Origin: Streptomyces sp. RKAG293
Lineage (GTDB): Bacteria; Actinomycetota; Actinomycetes; Streptomycetales; Streptomycetaceae
Direction of reading: 5' to 3'
Assembly: GCF_023701745.1 (NCBI RefSeq)
Contig: NZ_JAJOZB010000001.1
Span: 5,059,501 to 5,123,500, forward strand
DNA length: 64,000 nucleotides
Both the position numbers and the translations under genes were made by a program. The notes beneath the pieces are model-generated. The model was not told the origin of the DNA. It worked only from the letters and a program-made list of their open reading frames with translations, and did not search any database. This document shows, one piece after another, positions 1-7,840 of this stretch. Positions within the stretch are counted from its first letter, which is position 1; every line of letters starts with the position of its first letter.

Positions 1-572
1 GTCTGCTGGCCGACCTCGATGTCCGCGAGGACGCGCTGAGCGCCTTCGAGGGCCGGCTGCCGGAACTGACCCCGCGCCCGTCCCGACTGCTTCACGGGGA
101 CCTGCACTGCGAGAACTTCATCGTGGACAACGCCGACGCGCTGTGGACCATCGACTGGGAACTCGCCCTGATCGGTGATCCGCTGTACGACCTCGCCACG
201 CATCTGCACCTCATGCGCTATCCGAGTGCGCAGCGGCGCGAGATGATCGCGCGCTGGAAGCGGGCGGTGGGGGAGGAGGCATCGCGGGGGGCCGACGGGG
301 ATCTGCCGCACTATCTGGACTACAAGCGCGTCCAGTCCGTCATCACGGACGTCATCCGTGGGGCGACGGGCCTGGACGCCGCACTCGACTACGCGCAACT
401 GGGCCAGGTGACCGCCGTCGTCGTGCGCGCGCTGCGGGCCGCGCAGGAGCCGCTGGGTCTGGACAAAGTCCCCTCCCGGGTGGCCGTGGAGGCCGCCTTC
501 GAGGCCTGGCACCGGCGGCACGCCGCGCCCGTCACTGCAGGCCGAGGGCCATCCACTTGGACGGGTCGGTGA
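1..572 (+). CDS. Phosphotransferase (APH-like kinase fold), 5' truncated by window edge
   Basis: The reading frame is open from base 3 and ends at 570-572. It contains the catalytic-loop signature HGDLHCENFIVD and, about 12 residues later, IDWELALIGDPLYDLA, the Asp-containing metal-binding motif of aminoglycoside/choline-type phosphotransferases. The N-lobe lies outside the window. The family phosphorylates small molecules such as antibiotics or sugars using ATP or GTP; the substrate cannot be told from this piece. A GTG at 123 is internal, not the start, because the catalytic loop lies upstream of it. The last 41 bases overlap the convergent acetyltransferase gene. Confidence 0.75.
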   Translation, partial: LLADLDVREDALSAFEGRLPELTPRPSRLLHGDLHCENFIVDNADALWTIDWELALIGDPLYDLATHLHLMRYPSAQRREMIARWKRAVGEEASRGADGDLPHYLDYKRVQSVITDVIRGATGLDAALDYAQLGQVTAVVVRALRAAQEPLGLDKVPSRVAVEAAFEAWHRRHAAPVTAGRGPSTWTGR

Positions 573-954
573 GGGGTTCGAAGCCGAGCTTGGCGTAGAC
601 GCCGTGGGCGTCGGCGGTGGCGAGGAGGATGCGGCGGAGGCCTGAGGGGGCTAGGTGGTCGCGGACGGCGGTCACCAGGGCTACGCCGAGGCCTTTGCCG
701 CGGGTGGCGGGGTCGACGTAGACGTCGCAGAGCCAGGCGAAGGTGGTGTGGTCGGTGACGACGCGGGCGTAGGCGAGCTGGGTGCCGGAGGCGGTGTCGT
801 AGAGGCCGAAGTTGAGTGAGTTCGCGATCGCGCTGTCCTGCTTCTCGCGGCTCCGGCCCAGCGCCCAGTAGGCGTCGGTGGAGAGCCAGTGGTGGATGCG
901 GGCGGCATCCAGCCGGGCGGGGTCCGTCGAGATCTCATAGGTGTCGTCGTCCAT
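532..954 (-). CDS. GNAT family N-acetyltransferase
   Basis: The protein has 140 residues. VYVDPATRGKGLGVALV matches the acetyl-CoA pyrophosphate-binding motif A (R/QxxGxG/A) of GNAT enzymes, followed by a C-terminal strand-helix containing HGVYAKLGFEPL. The N-terminal half has WALGRSREKQDSAIANSLNFGLY, typical of the small stand-alone acetyltransferases common in Streptomyces. ATG start at 954. Its 3' end overlaps the end of the upstream phosphotransferase, so the two genes converge with no room for a terminator. Substrate unknown. Confidence 0.8.
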   Translation of the reverse strand: MDDDTYEISTDPARLDAARIHHWLSTDAYWALGRSREKQDSAIANSLNFGLYDTASGTQLAYARVVTDHTTFAWLCDVYVDPATRGKGLGVALVTAVRDHLAPSGLRRILLATADAHGVYAKLGFEPLTDPSKWMALGLQ

Positions 955-1103
955 GGCGGCGAGGCTGCCAGGCGGGGGCGGCGGCGTCGACCCGATATCG
1001 GGACGGCCCGGGGCGGTGCCGCACGTCGGTGCAGCGTTGCTTACCTGTTATGCGGAGAACTATTAACTGGACCTTGACTGTCGATGTGCGTCACGCTCGA
1101 CGG

Positions 1104-2018
1104 ATGGACCTAGACCGGCCGCTCGGCGGCATCCACGTGCCCTTGGTCACGCCCTTCGACGCCGACGGGACGGTGGCCGCCGCCGCGCTGGAAGGTCTCG
1201 CGCACAGCGCCCTCGACGGGGGCGCGGCCGGACTCGTCGCGCTCGGCACCACCGCCGAGGCCGCGACCCTCGACGCGGAGGAGCGCGGCACGGTCACCGC
1301 GATCGTCGGCAGGGTGTGCCGCGAGCGCGGGGCCTGGCTGACGGTGGGCGCCGGATCGAACGACACCCGGCGCTCCGGCGAGGAGCTGCGGGCGCTCGCG
1401 GGTACCGGGGCGGCGGCCGCGCTCGTTCCCGTGCCGTATTTCACCCGGCCCTCCGAGGCCGGGGTGATCGCGCACGTCGAGGCGCTGGCGGCGGACAGCC
1501 CGGTGCCGTTGATCATCTACAACATTCCGTACCGCACCGGGCAGACCCTCGGCATCGAGGCGCTGCTGCGGCTGGCCGCCCTCCCCGGCGTCGTCGGGGT
1601 GAAGCACGCGGTCGGCGGGATCGACCAGGACACGGTGGCGCTGCTCGGCGCCGAGCTGCCCGGCTTCGCCGTCCTCGCGGGCGACGACGTCTTCGCGCCC
1701 GCGCTGCTCGCCCTCGGCGCGGCCGGCGCCGTGCTCGCCTCCGCGCACCTGCTGACCGACCGCTGGGTGGAGCTGTTCAGGACCGGCGACCGGGCGCTGG
1801 GGCACCGGCTGGCGGCCCTCGCGGCGGCGGTGTTCGCCGAGCCGAATCCCACCGTCGTCAAGGCCGTGCTGCACGCCCATGGCCGCATCCCCGGACCCGG
1901 CGTTCGGCTGCCGCTGCTGCCGGCCGGCGGCCCATCGCTTGAGACGGCTCTCCGGGCATGGGACGCGGCGGGGGATACTCGGGTCCGTACGCACGCATTG
2001 ATCGGAGAGGCGTCATGA
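1104..2018 (+). CDS. dapA: Dihydrodipicolinate synthase-family lyase
   Basis: A 304-residue TIM-barrel aldolase of the DapA/N-acetylneuraminate lyase family. Visible landmarks are GTTAEAATL (the GTTGE-type loop), YNIPYRTG with the catalytic tyrosine, and VVGVKHA with the Schiff-base lysine near residue 167. DapA condenses pyruvate with aspartate semialdehyde in lysine biosynthesis. Its stop overlaps the asd start (ATGA at 2015-2018), so the enzyme is translationally coupled to the one that makes its likely substrate. ATG at 1104 was chosen because homology begins there (GGIHVPLVTPF); an in-frame ATG at 1050 is possible. This could be a second, pathway-specific copy rather than the housekeeping dapA. 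Confidence 0.78.
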   Translation: MDLDRPLGGIHVPLVTPFDADGTVAAAALEGLAHSALDGGAAGLVALGTTAEAATLDAEERGTVTAIVGRVCRERGAWLTVGAGSNDTRRSGEELRALAGTGAAAALVPVPYFTRPSEAGVIAHVEALAADSPVPLIIYNIPYRTGQTLGIEALLRLAALPGVVGVKHAVGGIDQDTVALLGAELPGFAVLAGDDVFAPALLALGAAGAVLASAHLLTDRWVELFRTGDRALGHRLAALAAAVFAEPNPTVVKAVLHAHGRIPGPGVRLPLLPAGGPSLETALRAWDAAGDTRVRTHALIGEAS

Positions 2019-3049
2019 GGATCGGAATCGTCGGAGCGACCGGCCAGGTGGGCGGAGTCATGCGCAAGGTGCTCGCCGAGCGCGCCTTCCCGGTGAAGGA
2101 GCTGAGGCTGTTCGCCTCGGCCCGTTCGGCCGGGAGCACACTGCCATGGCAGGACGGCGAGATCGTCATCGAGGACGCCGCCACGGCCGACTACTCGGGG
2201 CTGGACATCGTCCTGTTCTCGGCGGGCGGCGCCGCTTCCCGGGCGCTGGCGCCCAAGGTCGCCGCGGCCGGTGCGGTCGTCATCGACAACTCCTCCGCCT
2301 GGCGGCTGGACCCCGAGGTCCCGCTGGTGGTGTCCGAGGTCAACCCGCACGCGATCGCGGACCGCCCCAAGGGCATCATCGCCAACCCGAACTGCACGAC
2401 GATGGCCGTCATGCCGGTCCTGCGCCCGCTGCACGACGAGGCCGGCCTGACCGCCCTGATCGCCACCACGTACCAGGCCGTCTCCGGCTCCGGCGTGGCC
2501 GGTGTCGCCGAGCTCGACGGCCAGATCCGCAAGATCGCCGACCAGGCCGCCGCGCTCGCCTTCGGCGGCGAGAACGTCGAGCTGCCGGAGCCGGGCGTCT
2601 ACGCCCGCCCGATCGCGTTCAACGTGCTGCCGCTGGCCGGCTCGATCGTCGACGACGGCAGCTTCGAGACCGACGAGGAACAGAAGCTCCGTAACGAGAG
2701 CCGCAAGATCCTGGAGATCCCGGAGCTGAAGGTCTCGGGCACCTGTGTGCGCGTGCCGGTCTTCACCGGGCACTCGCTGCAGGTCAACGTGCGCTTCGAG
2801 CGGCCGATCAGCGTCGAGCGCGCCTACGAGCTGCTGGCCGCCGCCCCCGGCGTCGAGCGCTCCGAGATCCCCACCCCGCTGCAGGCGGCCGGCCAGGACC
2901 CGACCTTCGTCGGCCGGATCCGCCGGGACGAGACCGCGGAGAACGGCCTCGCCCTCTTCTGCTCCAGCGACAACCTCCGCAAGGGCGCGGCCCTCAACGC
3001 CGTCCAGGTCGCGGAGCTGGTCGCGGCGGAACTGACCGCCGCGCGCTGA
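2015..3049 (+). CDS. asd: Aspartate-semialdehyde dehydrogenase
   Basis: A 344-residue NADPH-dependent dehydrogenase that reduces aspartyl phosphate to aspartate semialdehyde, the branch point to lysine/diaminopimelate, threonine and methionine. It has an N-terminal Rossmann motif (GIVGATGQVG), the active-site cysteine near residue 127 in ANPNCTTM, SGSGVAGV and a C-terminal GHSLQV with the catalytic histidine. Length is typical. Start ATG at 2015 overlaps the dapA-like stop. The pair is a two-gene operon. No aspartokinase is adjacent, unlike the usual ask-asd arrangement, so this may be the second asd of the genome (inference). Confidence 0.92.
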   Translation: MRIGIVGATGQVGGVMRKVLAERAFPVKELRLFASARSAGSTLPWQDGEIVIEDAATADYSGLDIVLFSAGGAASRALAPKVAAAGAVVIDNSSAWRLDPEVPLVVSEVNPHAIADRPKGIIANPNCTTMAVMPVLRPLHDEAGLTALIATTYQAVSGSGVAGVAELDGQIRKIADQAAALAFGGENVELPEPGVYARPIAFNVLPLAGSIVDDGSFETDEEQKLRNESRKILEIPELKVSGTCVRVPVFTGHSLQVNVRFERPISVERAYELLAAAPGVERSEIPTPLQAAGQDPTFVGRIRRDETAENGLALFCSSDNLRKGAALNAVQVAELVAAELTAAR

Positions 3050-3094
3050 GCCCGGCGCGCGCCCGACGCATTGACGCGTACGTGCTGACCGCCG

Positions 3095-3649
3095 TCAGAA
3101 CGCCTTGCCGCTCTCCTCGGCGATCAGCACGTACGACGTCTTCCCGTCCAGCGACTCGCGGATGACGTCCGCGTGTCCGGCGTGCCGGGCCGCCTCCTCG
3201 ATGAGGTGCAGCAGCACCCAGCGGGCGTTGACCCGCATGCCGGCCGGGAACCACGGCGCCTCCGGCAGCGGGACGCTTCGCTCCAGGTCCGGCAGGCCGA
3301 GGATGGTCTGCTCGGTCTGCCGTGCCACGGCCTCGTACTCCTCCAGCACCCCGGCCACGGTCTCGTCGCCGACCAGCTGGAAGTCCTCGTGCCAGTTCGA
3401 CTCGTCGCGCTTGCGGGCGGGCGGCCGCCCCATCAGCGTGGTCTGGACCCAGTTGTCCTCGCAGCCCAGCGCGTGCTTGATCAACCCGCTCAGCGACAGC
3501 TCGCTCGCGCTCGGCCGGGACGCGGCCTGCTCGTCGGTCAGGCCGAGGACGGCCCGGCGCAGGGCGCCGCGCTGTGCCTCCAGGAAGGCCAGCAGGGCAT
3601 CCCGTTCGCCCTGTTCGCCGGTCTTTCCCGTGCGCACCAGTGTCGGCAT
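3095..3649 (-). CDS. DinB/DUF664 family protein
   Basis: About 184 residues of predicted four-helix bundle. ERDALLAFLEAQRGALRRAV at the N-terminus, SLSGLIKHALGCEDNWVQ in the middle and WVLLHLIEEAARHAGHADVIRE near the C-terminus are the three histidine-bearing stretches of the DinB/DUF664 superfamily, which form a metal site in mycothiol-dependent enzymes such as mycothiol S-transferases. The ATG at 3649 is preferred over the in-frame GTG at 3658 because a GAGAGG ribosome site lies 8 bases before it. Function within the superfamily is not determined; the presence of mshA nearby makes a thiol-transfer role possible but unproven. Confidence 0.8.
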   Translation of the reverse strand: MPTLVRTGKTGEQGERDALLAFLEAQRGALRRAVLGLTDEQAASRPSASELSLSGLIKHALGCEDNWVQTTLMGRPPARKRDESNWHEDFQLVGDETVAGVLEEYEAVARQTEQTILGLPDLERSVPLPEAPWFPAGMRVNARWVLLHLIEEAARHAGHADVIRESLDGKTSYVLIAEESGKAF

Positions 3650-3756
3650 GACGGCCACCTCTCGTTCGGTCTCGATGTCTCGACTCTAGGAACCCATGCG
3701 GTCAGGTTCTGTCCGCATCCACGCACCGGCATCTGCACGCGGACACGGGGAAGGTG

Positions 3757-4212
3757 TCAGGTGCCGAGCAGCCGGCGCGGGCCCGGCCCCTGCTCGCCGA
3801 GGGCGTCGTGCGGATTGGCCAGCTGGCACTTGTCGATCGACAGACAGCCGCAGCCGATGCAGTCGGTGAGGTGGTCCCGCAACTGCTCCAGCTGGGCGAT
3901 CCGGCTGTTCAGGTCGTCGCGCCAGCACTCCGAGACGTTCGCCCAGTCCGCGCGGTTCGGCGTCCGCCCTTCCGGCAGCAGACCGAGGACCTCGCGGATC
4001 CGCGCCAGCGGGATGCCGACCCGCTGCGAGACCCGGATGAACGCGACCCGGCGCAGCGTGTCGCGGCTGTAGCGGCGCTGGTTCCCCGAGGTGCGCCGGC
4101 TGCGGATGAGCCCCTCGCGCTCGTAGAAGCGCAGCGCGGACGGGGGGACGCCGCTGCGGTCGGAGAGTTCACCGACAGTGGCTTCCTTGGCGTTCCAGGG
4201 GAGTTGGGTCAT
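3757..4212 (-). CDS. soxR: Redox-sensitive transcriptional activator SoxR
   Basis: A 151-residue MerR-family regulator. The winged helix is ATVGELSDRSGVPPSALRFY, followed by the dimerisation helix and the four-cysteine [2Fe-2S] motif C-x2-C-x-C-x5-C (CIGCGCLSIDKC) near residues 120-131. In streptomycetes SoxR senses redox-active metabolites and activates a small oxidoreductase regulon. The start at 4212 is chosen because the protein begins there by family length; the open frame runs further upstream only by chance. A degenerate SoxR-like box lies at 4233-4252 just before the start, suggesting autoregulation, and a perfect one precedes the oxidoreductase gene ending at 41592. Confidence 0.92.
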   Translation of the reverse strand: MTQLPWNAKEATVGELSDRSGVPPSALRFYEREGLIRSRRTSGNQRRYSRDTLRRVAFIRVSQRVGIPLARIREVLGLLPEGRTPNRADWANVSECWRDDLNSRIAQLEQLRDHLTDCIGCGCLSIDKCQLANPHDALGEQGPGPRRLLGT

Positions 4213-4232
4213 GGCCGTCACAGTAGCGCCCG

Positions 4233-4252
4233 ACTTGAACCAACGTTGAGGT
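4233..4252 (-). promoter_or_regulatory. Degenerate SoxR-box-like sequence before soxR
   Basis: ACTTGAACCAACGTTGAGGT, 20 bases upstream of the soxR start, matches 16 of 20 positions of the perfect palindrome ACTTGAACCTAGGTTCAAGT found at 42644-42663. The left half (ACTTGAACC) is identical. This suggests SoxR binds its own promoter. Inference from in-window comparison. Confidence 0.45.
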
Positions 4253-4337
4253 ATCGGCCCGTGGACGGCCCGCGGACCCCTGTCGGGAGGGGTCGCCGAC
4301 CCCTCCCGACACCACCCGGAAAAAACTTTCGCGGACG

Positions 4338-4363
4338 TGTCGATCCTGACGTCTCCCGTTCGA
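4338..4363 (+). promoter_or_regulatory. Candidate ECF42-type promoter of the DGPF gene
   Basis: TGTCGA at 4338-4343 is followed after 17 bases by CGA at 4361-4363. I recall TGTCGA (-35) and CGA/TC (-10) as the promoter motif reported for ECF42 sigma factors, whose known target is the neighbouring DGPF gene. The start codon lies 58 bases downstream with a good ribosome site, which fits a normal leader. Confidence 0.6.
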
Positions 4364-4420
4364 CGCATCAGTAGGAGCAGGGTTCGGAAGACGGAAAACG
4401 TACGAGAAGGAGCCATCGCG

Positions 4421-4774
4421 ATGCGCTACATGATGATGCTGAGGATCGAAGAGAACACCGACATGGTCCCCAGCGAGCAGCTGATGGAGGACATGGGCAA
4501 GCTCATCGAGGAGATGACGAAGGCCGGGGTGCTCCTCGACACCGGCGGTCTGCGGCCGACCGCGGAAAGCACCCGCATCCAGCTCTCCGGCGGCAAGCTG
4601 ACCGTGATCGACGGGCCCTTCGCCGAGGCGAAGGAGGTCATCGGCGGGTACGCGATGATCGAGGTGAAGAGCAAGGAGGAGGCGCTGGAATGGGCCTCGC
4701 GCTTCCTGCGGATCCACGGTGACGAATGGGAGATCGTGTCGGAGATCCGGCAGATCGAGGGGCCGAACGACTGA
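4421..4774 (+). CDS. DGPF/YCII-domain protein, partner of ECF42 sigma factor
   Basis: A 117-residue ferredoxin-like YCII/DGPF protein (RYMMMLRIEEN..., then VIDGPFAEAKEVIGGYAMIEV containing the name-giving DGPF signature). Start ATG 4421 has AGAAGGAG 8 bases upstream. In actinobacteria such genes sit next to ECF42 sigma factors, which transcribe them; the biochemical role of DGPF proteins is unknown. The sigma gene begins 76 bases downstream on the same strand, and an ECF42-like promoter precedes this gene, giving a predicted autoregulated or feed-forward pair. Confidence 0.85.
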   Translation: MRYMMMLRIEENTDMVPSEQLMEDMGKLIEEMTKAGVLLDTGGLRPTAESTRIQLSGGKLTVIDGPFAEAKEVIGGYAMIEVKSKEEALEWASRFLRIHGDEWEIVSEIRQIEGPND

Positions 4775-4850
4775 CCGCCTCCGGCGGCCCGCCGCACTCC
4801 TCCCGGGGAAGGTTGCCGTCGCACTGACGAGGGTGCTCTGATGGGTCGCC

Positions 4851-6164
4851 ATGACGGAACCCAGCGCCCGCCCCAGCGCCCGCTCCGACGCCCACCGTGC
4901 GATCGAGGCGGTATGGAGGATCGAGTCGGCGCGGCTCATCGCCGGTCTCGTACGGCTGGTACGCGACATCGGCCTCGCCGAGGAGCTGGCGCAGGACGCC
5001 CTCGTCGCGGCGCTGGAGCAGTGGCCCGGGTCGGGCGTCCCGGACAATCCGGGCGCCTGGCTCATGGCCACCGCGAAGCACCGCGCGATCGACCTCCTGC
5101 GCCGTAAGGAACGGCTCGCCCGCAAGATCGACGTGCTCGGGCACGAGATGGAGACCGCGGGGCGCGGTGAGGCGGCCGACGTCGAGGCCGTTCTCGACGG
5201 TGACATCGAGGACGATCTGCTGCGGCTGGTCTTCACCGCCTGCCATCCGGTGCTCTCCACCGAGGCGCGCGTCGCCCTCACGCTGCGGCTGCTGGGCGGG
5301 CTGAGGACCGAGGAGATCGCGCGCGCGTTCCTCGTCCCGGAGTCGACGGTCGCCCAGCGGATCGTGCGGGCCAAGAAGACGCTCGCCGAGGCCCGCGTGC
5401 CCTTCGAGGTGCCGGCCGGGCCGGAGCTGGGCGACCGGCTGGCGTCCGTCCTCGAGGTCATCTACCTGGTGTTCAACGAGGGGTACGCGGCGACCGCAGG
5501 CGACGACCTGATGCGTCCCGCGCTCTGCGCGGAGGCGCTGCGGCTGGGCCGCGTGCTGGCCGGGCTCATGCCGAAGGAGCCCGAGGTGCACGGCCTCGTC
5601 GCGCTCATGGAGATCCAGACGTCCCGGTCGGCGGCCAGAACGGGACCGGAGGGCGAGCCGGTCCTGCTGCTCGACCAGGACCGTTCGCGCTGGGACCTGC
5701 TGCTCATCCGCCGCGGGTTCGCCGCGCTGGAGCGGGCCGCCGTGCTCGGCGGGCTGCCCGGCCCGTACGCGCTGCAGGGCGCGATCGCCGCCGGCCACGC
5801 CCGCGCCCGCACCCCGGAGGAGACCGACTGGCGGTCGATCGCCGGGCTCTACGAACAGCTCGCCGCGCGCGCTCCGTCACCCGTCGTGGAGCTGAACCGC
5901 GCGGTCGCCCTCGCCATGGCGTACGGACCGGCCACCGGGCTGGAGCTCGTCGACACGCTGACCTCCGAGCCGTCCCTGGCCGGCTACCACCTGCTGCCGA
6001 CCGTCCGCGGCGATCTCCTCGCCCGGCTCGGCCGCTACGAGGAGGCAGGTCAGGAGTTCACCCGCGCCGCCGCCCTCACCCGCAACGCCCGCGAGCGCAC
6101 CCTGCTGGAACAGCGGGTGGCGGAGTGCGACCGCCGAAGGGCCGGAACCGCCCCGGCGGGGTGA
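4851..6164 (+). CDS. ECF42-group RNA polymerase sigma factor with long C-terminal extension
   Basis: A 437-residue sigma factor. Region sigma2 (residues about 10-85) includes AEELAQDALVAALEQWP and NPGAWLMATAKHRAIDLLRR; sigma4 (about 120-180) has LRTEEIARAFLVPESTVAQRIVRAKK, the helix-turn-helix. Ordinary ECF factors stop near 200 residues, whereas this one carries about 230 further residues of helical, TPR-like sequence, including LNRAVALAMAYGPATGLELVD and the YHLLPTVRGDLLARLGRYEEA segment. That layout and the upstream DGPF gene define the ECF42 group. No anti-sigma factor gene is adjacent, as expected since the extension is thought to control activity. Confidence 0.88.
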   Translation: MTEPSARPSARSDAHRAIEAVWRIESARLIAGLVRLVRDIGLAEELAQDALVAALEQWPGSGVPDNPGAWLMATAKHRAIDLLRRKERLARKIDVLGHEMETAGRGEAADVEAVLDGDIEDDLLRLVFTACHPVLSTEARVALTLRLLGGLRTEEIARAFLVPESTVAQRIVRAKKTLAEARVPFEVPAGPELGDRLASVLEVIYLVFNEGYAATAGDDLMRPALCAEALRLGRVLAGLMPKEPEVHGLVALMEIQTSRSAARTGPEGEPVLLLDQDRSRWDLLLIRRGFAALERAAVLGGLPGPYALQGAIAAGHARARTPEETDWRSIAGLYEQLAARAPSPVVELNRAVALAMAYGPATGLELVDTLTSEPSLAGYHLLPTVRGDLLARLGRYEEAGQEFTRAAALTRNARERTLLEQRVAECDRRRAGTAPAG

Positions 6165-6207
6165 GGCGTTAGGCCGTGACGGCTCTCACACGGAGCAATC
6201 GAGCCTT

Positions 6208-6228
6208 TTGCAAGCGATGTGCTTGCAA
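6208..6228. promoter_or_regulatory. Perfect inverted repeat upstream of the XRE regulator
   Basis: TTGCAAGC-GATGT-GCTTGCAA, two perfect 8-base arms with a 5-base spacer, ends 30 bases before the XRE gene start. A related half site (TTGCAATAGTTAGCAA) overlaps its right arm. Position and symmetry suggest an operator, most simply for autoregulation by the adjacent helix-turn-helix protein. Confidence 0.5.
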
Positions 6229-6258
6229 TAGTTAGCAACGATGGTGCAGCATCGGGAC

Positions 6259-6711
6259 ATGGCTTCACTGAACGTCGGCAACGTCGGCGAGTACCTGCGG
6301 GAGCAGCGGCGCAATGCGCAGCTGTCGCTGCGGCAGCTCGCGGACGCCGCCGGGGTCTCGAACCCCTACCTCAGCCAGATCGAGCGCGGGCTGCGCAAGC
6401 CCAGCGCCGAGATCCTGCAGCAGCTCGCTAAGGCGCTGCGGATCTCCGCGGAGACCCTGTACGTCCAGGCCGGAATGCTCGAGGAGCGCGACCGGGACGA
6501 GCTGGAGGTCCACGCGGCGATCCTGGCCGATCCGACGATCAACGAGCGGCAGAAGCAGGTGCTGATCCAGATCTACGAGTCGTTCCGCAAGGAGAACGCC
6601 GTGGTGGAGGAGCCGGTGCCCGCGGAACCGATGCCGGCGGGCTCGATGCCGGCGGACCCGTCGCCGGCGGACCCGATGCCGGCGGCCCCGGTGCAGCCGA
6701 AGACCGCTTGA
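6259..6711 (+). CDS. XRE-family helix-turn-helix transcriptional regulator
   Basis: About 150 residues. The N-terminal HTH (GEYLREQRRNAQLSLRQLAD, AAGVSNPYLSQIERGLRKPS) is a textbook Cro/C1-type domain ending near residue 75. A short helical region follows, then a C-terminal tail of proline-rich repeats (PVPAEPMPAG, SMPADPSPAD, PMPAAP) encoded by near-identical 12-15 base repeats at about 6610-6700. ATG 6259 starts the conserved MASLNVGN sequence; an upstream ATG at 6241 would add six residues. The gene starts just after a strong palindrome, and is followed by the HBHA-like gene 76 bases on. Target genes unknown. Confidence 0.82.
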   Translation: MASLNVGNVGEYLREQRRNAQLSLRQLADAAGVSNPYLSQIERGLRKPSAEILQQLAKALRISAETLYVQAGMLEERDRDELEVHAAILADPTINERQKQVLIQIYESFRKENAVVEEPVPAEPMPAGSMPADPSPADPMPAAPVQPKTA

Positions 6712-6786
6712 CCGGCGCGTATGGCAGCGCGCCCAGCAGACCGTACGCATGACCACGCGCCGACAACCCCGTCCGGGAGGACCCTC

Positions 6787-7344
6787 ATGGCGATCACCGA
6801 TGACATTGTGAAGACGCTCAAGGACCCGACTCCGCTCTACGCGGTGGCCGGCACCGCCGACCTCGCCGCCGAGAAGCTGCAGCGGGTGCCCGCGCTGATC
6901 GAGAAGATCCGCGCCGAGGCCCCTGAGCGGTTCGAGAAGATCCGCAACGCCGACGCGAAGGTGATCCAGGACCGCGTCACCGCGCAGGCCAAGGACGCCC
7001 AGACGAAGGTCACCGAGGCCTTCGGTTCCGTCGAGCTGGACCTGAAGAAGATCGGCGAGTCCGTCCAGGACTTCGCGCTCCAGGGCGTCGGCCGGGCCGC
7101 CGAGGCGGCCGTGAAGGTCCAGGAGACCTACGGCACGCTGGCCGAGCGCGGCAAGGGCGCCGTGGCGACCTGGCGCGGCGACGTGGCCGACGAGATCGAG
7201 GAGATCGCCGTAGCGGTCGAGCCCGACCCGCGGCCGGCCGCCCAGCCCGCCACCGCGGCGGAGGCCTCGGTGCCCGCCCCGGCGAAGAAGCCCGTCGCGA
7301 AGAAGGCCCCCGCCAAGAAGCCGGCGGCCAAGCCGGCCGAGTAG
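6787..7344 (+). CDS. HBHA-like coiled-coil protein with Lys/Ala/Pro tail
   Basis: A 185-residue protein of two parts. Residues about 1-140 are helical and coiled-coil-like (AAEKLQRVPALIEKIRAEAP, VIQDRVTAQAKDAQTKVTEAF). The C-terminus has lysine-alanine-proline repeats (PAKKPVAKKAPAKKPAAKPA), the hallmark of mycobacterial heparin-binding haemagglutinin. In Mycobacterium HBHA is a surface adhesin tied to lipid inclusions; in Streptomyces the role is unknown. Start ATG 6787 has GGGAGG 6 bases upstream. A strong hairpin follows the gene, so it likely ends an XRE-HBHA transcription unit. Confidence 0.75.
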   Translation: MAITDDIVKTLKDPTPLYAVAGTADLAAEKLQRVPALIEKIRAEAPERFEKIRNADAKVIQDRVTAQAKDAQTKVTEAFGSVELDLKKIGESVQDFALQGVGRAAEAAVKVQETYGTLAERGKGAVATWRGDVADEIEEIAVAVEPDPRPAAQPATAAEASVPAPAKKPVAKKAPAKKPAAKPAE

Positions 7345-7362
7345 GGGACGCCGCACAGCAGG

Positions 7363-7395
7363 ACGGGCCGGGCACGCAGCGCGTGCCCGGCCCGT
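7363..7395. terminator. Intrinsic terminator hairpin
   Basis: A perfect 15-bp stem (ACGGGCCGGGCACGC at 7363-7377 and its complement at 7381-7395) with a 3-base loop, 19 bases after the HBHA-like stop. It lacks a U tract, as is usual in Streptomyces. Confidence 0.85.
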
Positions 7396-7471
7396 TGTCC
7401 CTGCAGTACCGGTACGGTGGCGGCGACGGTTTCCCGGGCGTAAGGACGAGCCCGGCCATACGGACAAGGCG

Positions 7472-7822
7472 GTGGACGGCGTGCTGATCACGGGGTTCTT
7501 CGGGGTTCTGGCCCTGTTGTCATGGGCGCTGTTCCTCTTCGCGCTCTTCGCGTTCATCGACTCCGCGGTCCGCCGCGAGGACGCCTACCGCGCGGCCGAC
7601 AAGAAGACCAAGCCGTTCTGGCTGATCGTTCTCGGGCTCGCCGCCGTGGTGATGAAGTTCTTCTCGATCTTCTCGTTCCTGCCGGTCATCGGCCTGATCG
7701 CGGTGATCGTCTACATGGTCGACGTCCGCCCGGCCCTGAAGCAGGTCTCCGGCGGCGGCCGGGGCGGCCGGCGCGGTGGCGGCAGCAGCAGCGACGGCCC
7801 GTACGGACCGTTCAGCCGCTGA
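7472..7822 (+). CDS. DUF2516-like small membrane protein
   Basis: A 116-residue protein with an N-terminal membrane helix (about residues 5-28, FFGVLALLSWALFLFALFAF), a charged loop SAVRREDAYRAADKKTK, and two further hydrophobic stretches (PFWLIVLGLAAVVMKFF and FLPVIGLIAVIVYMV). The tail is glycine/arginine/serine-rich. This arrangement fits the DUF2516 family of actinobacterial membrane proteins of unknown function. GTG start at 7472. It converges on the phosphatase gene, whose stop is 18 bases away. Confidence 0.75.
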   Translation: MDGVLITGFFGVLALLSWALFLFALFAFIDSAVRREDAYRAADKKTKPFWLIVLGLAAVVMKFFSIFSFLPVIGLIAVIVYMVDVRPALKQVSGGGRGGRRGGGSSSDGPYGPFSR

Positions 7823-7840
7823 AGGCCGCGGGGACCCTGT

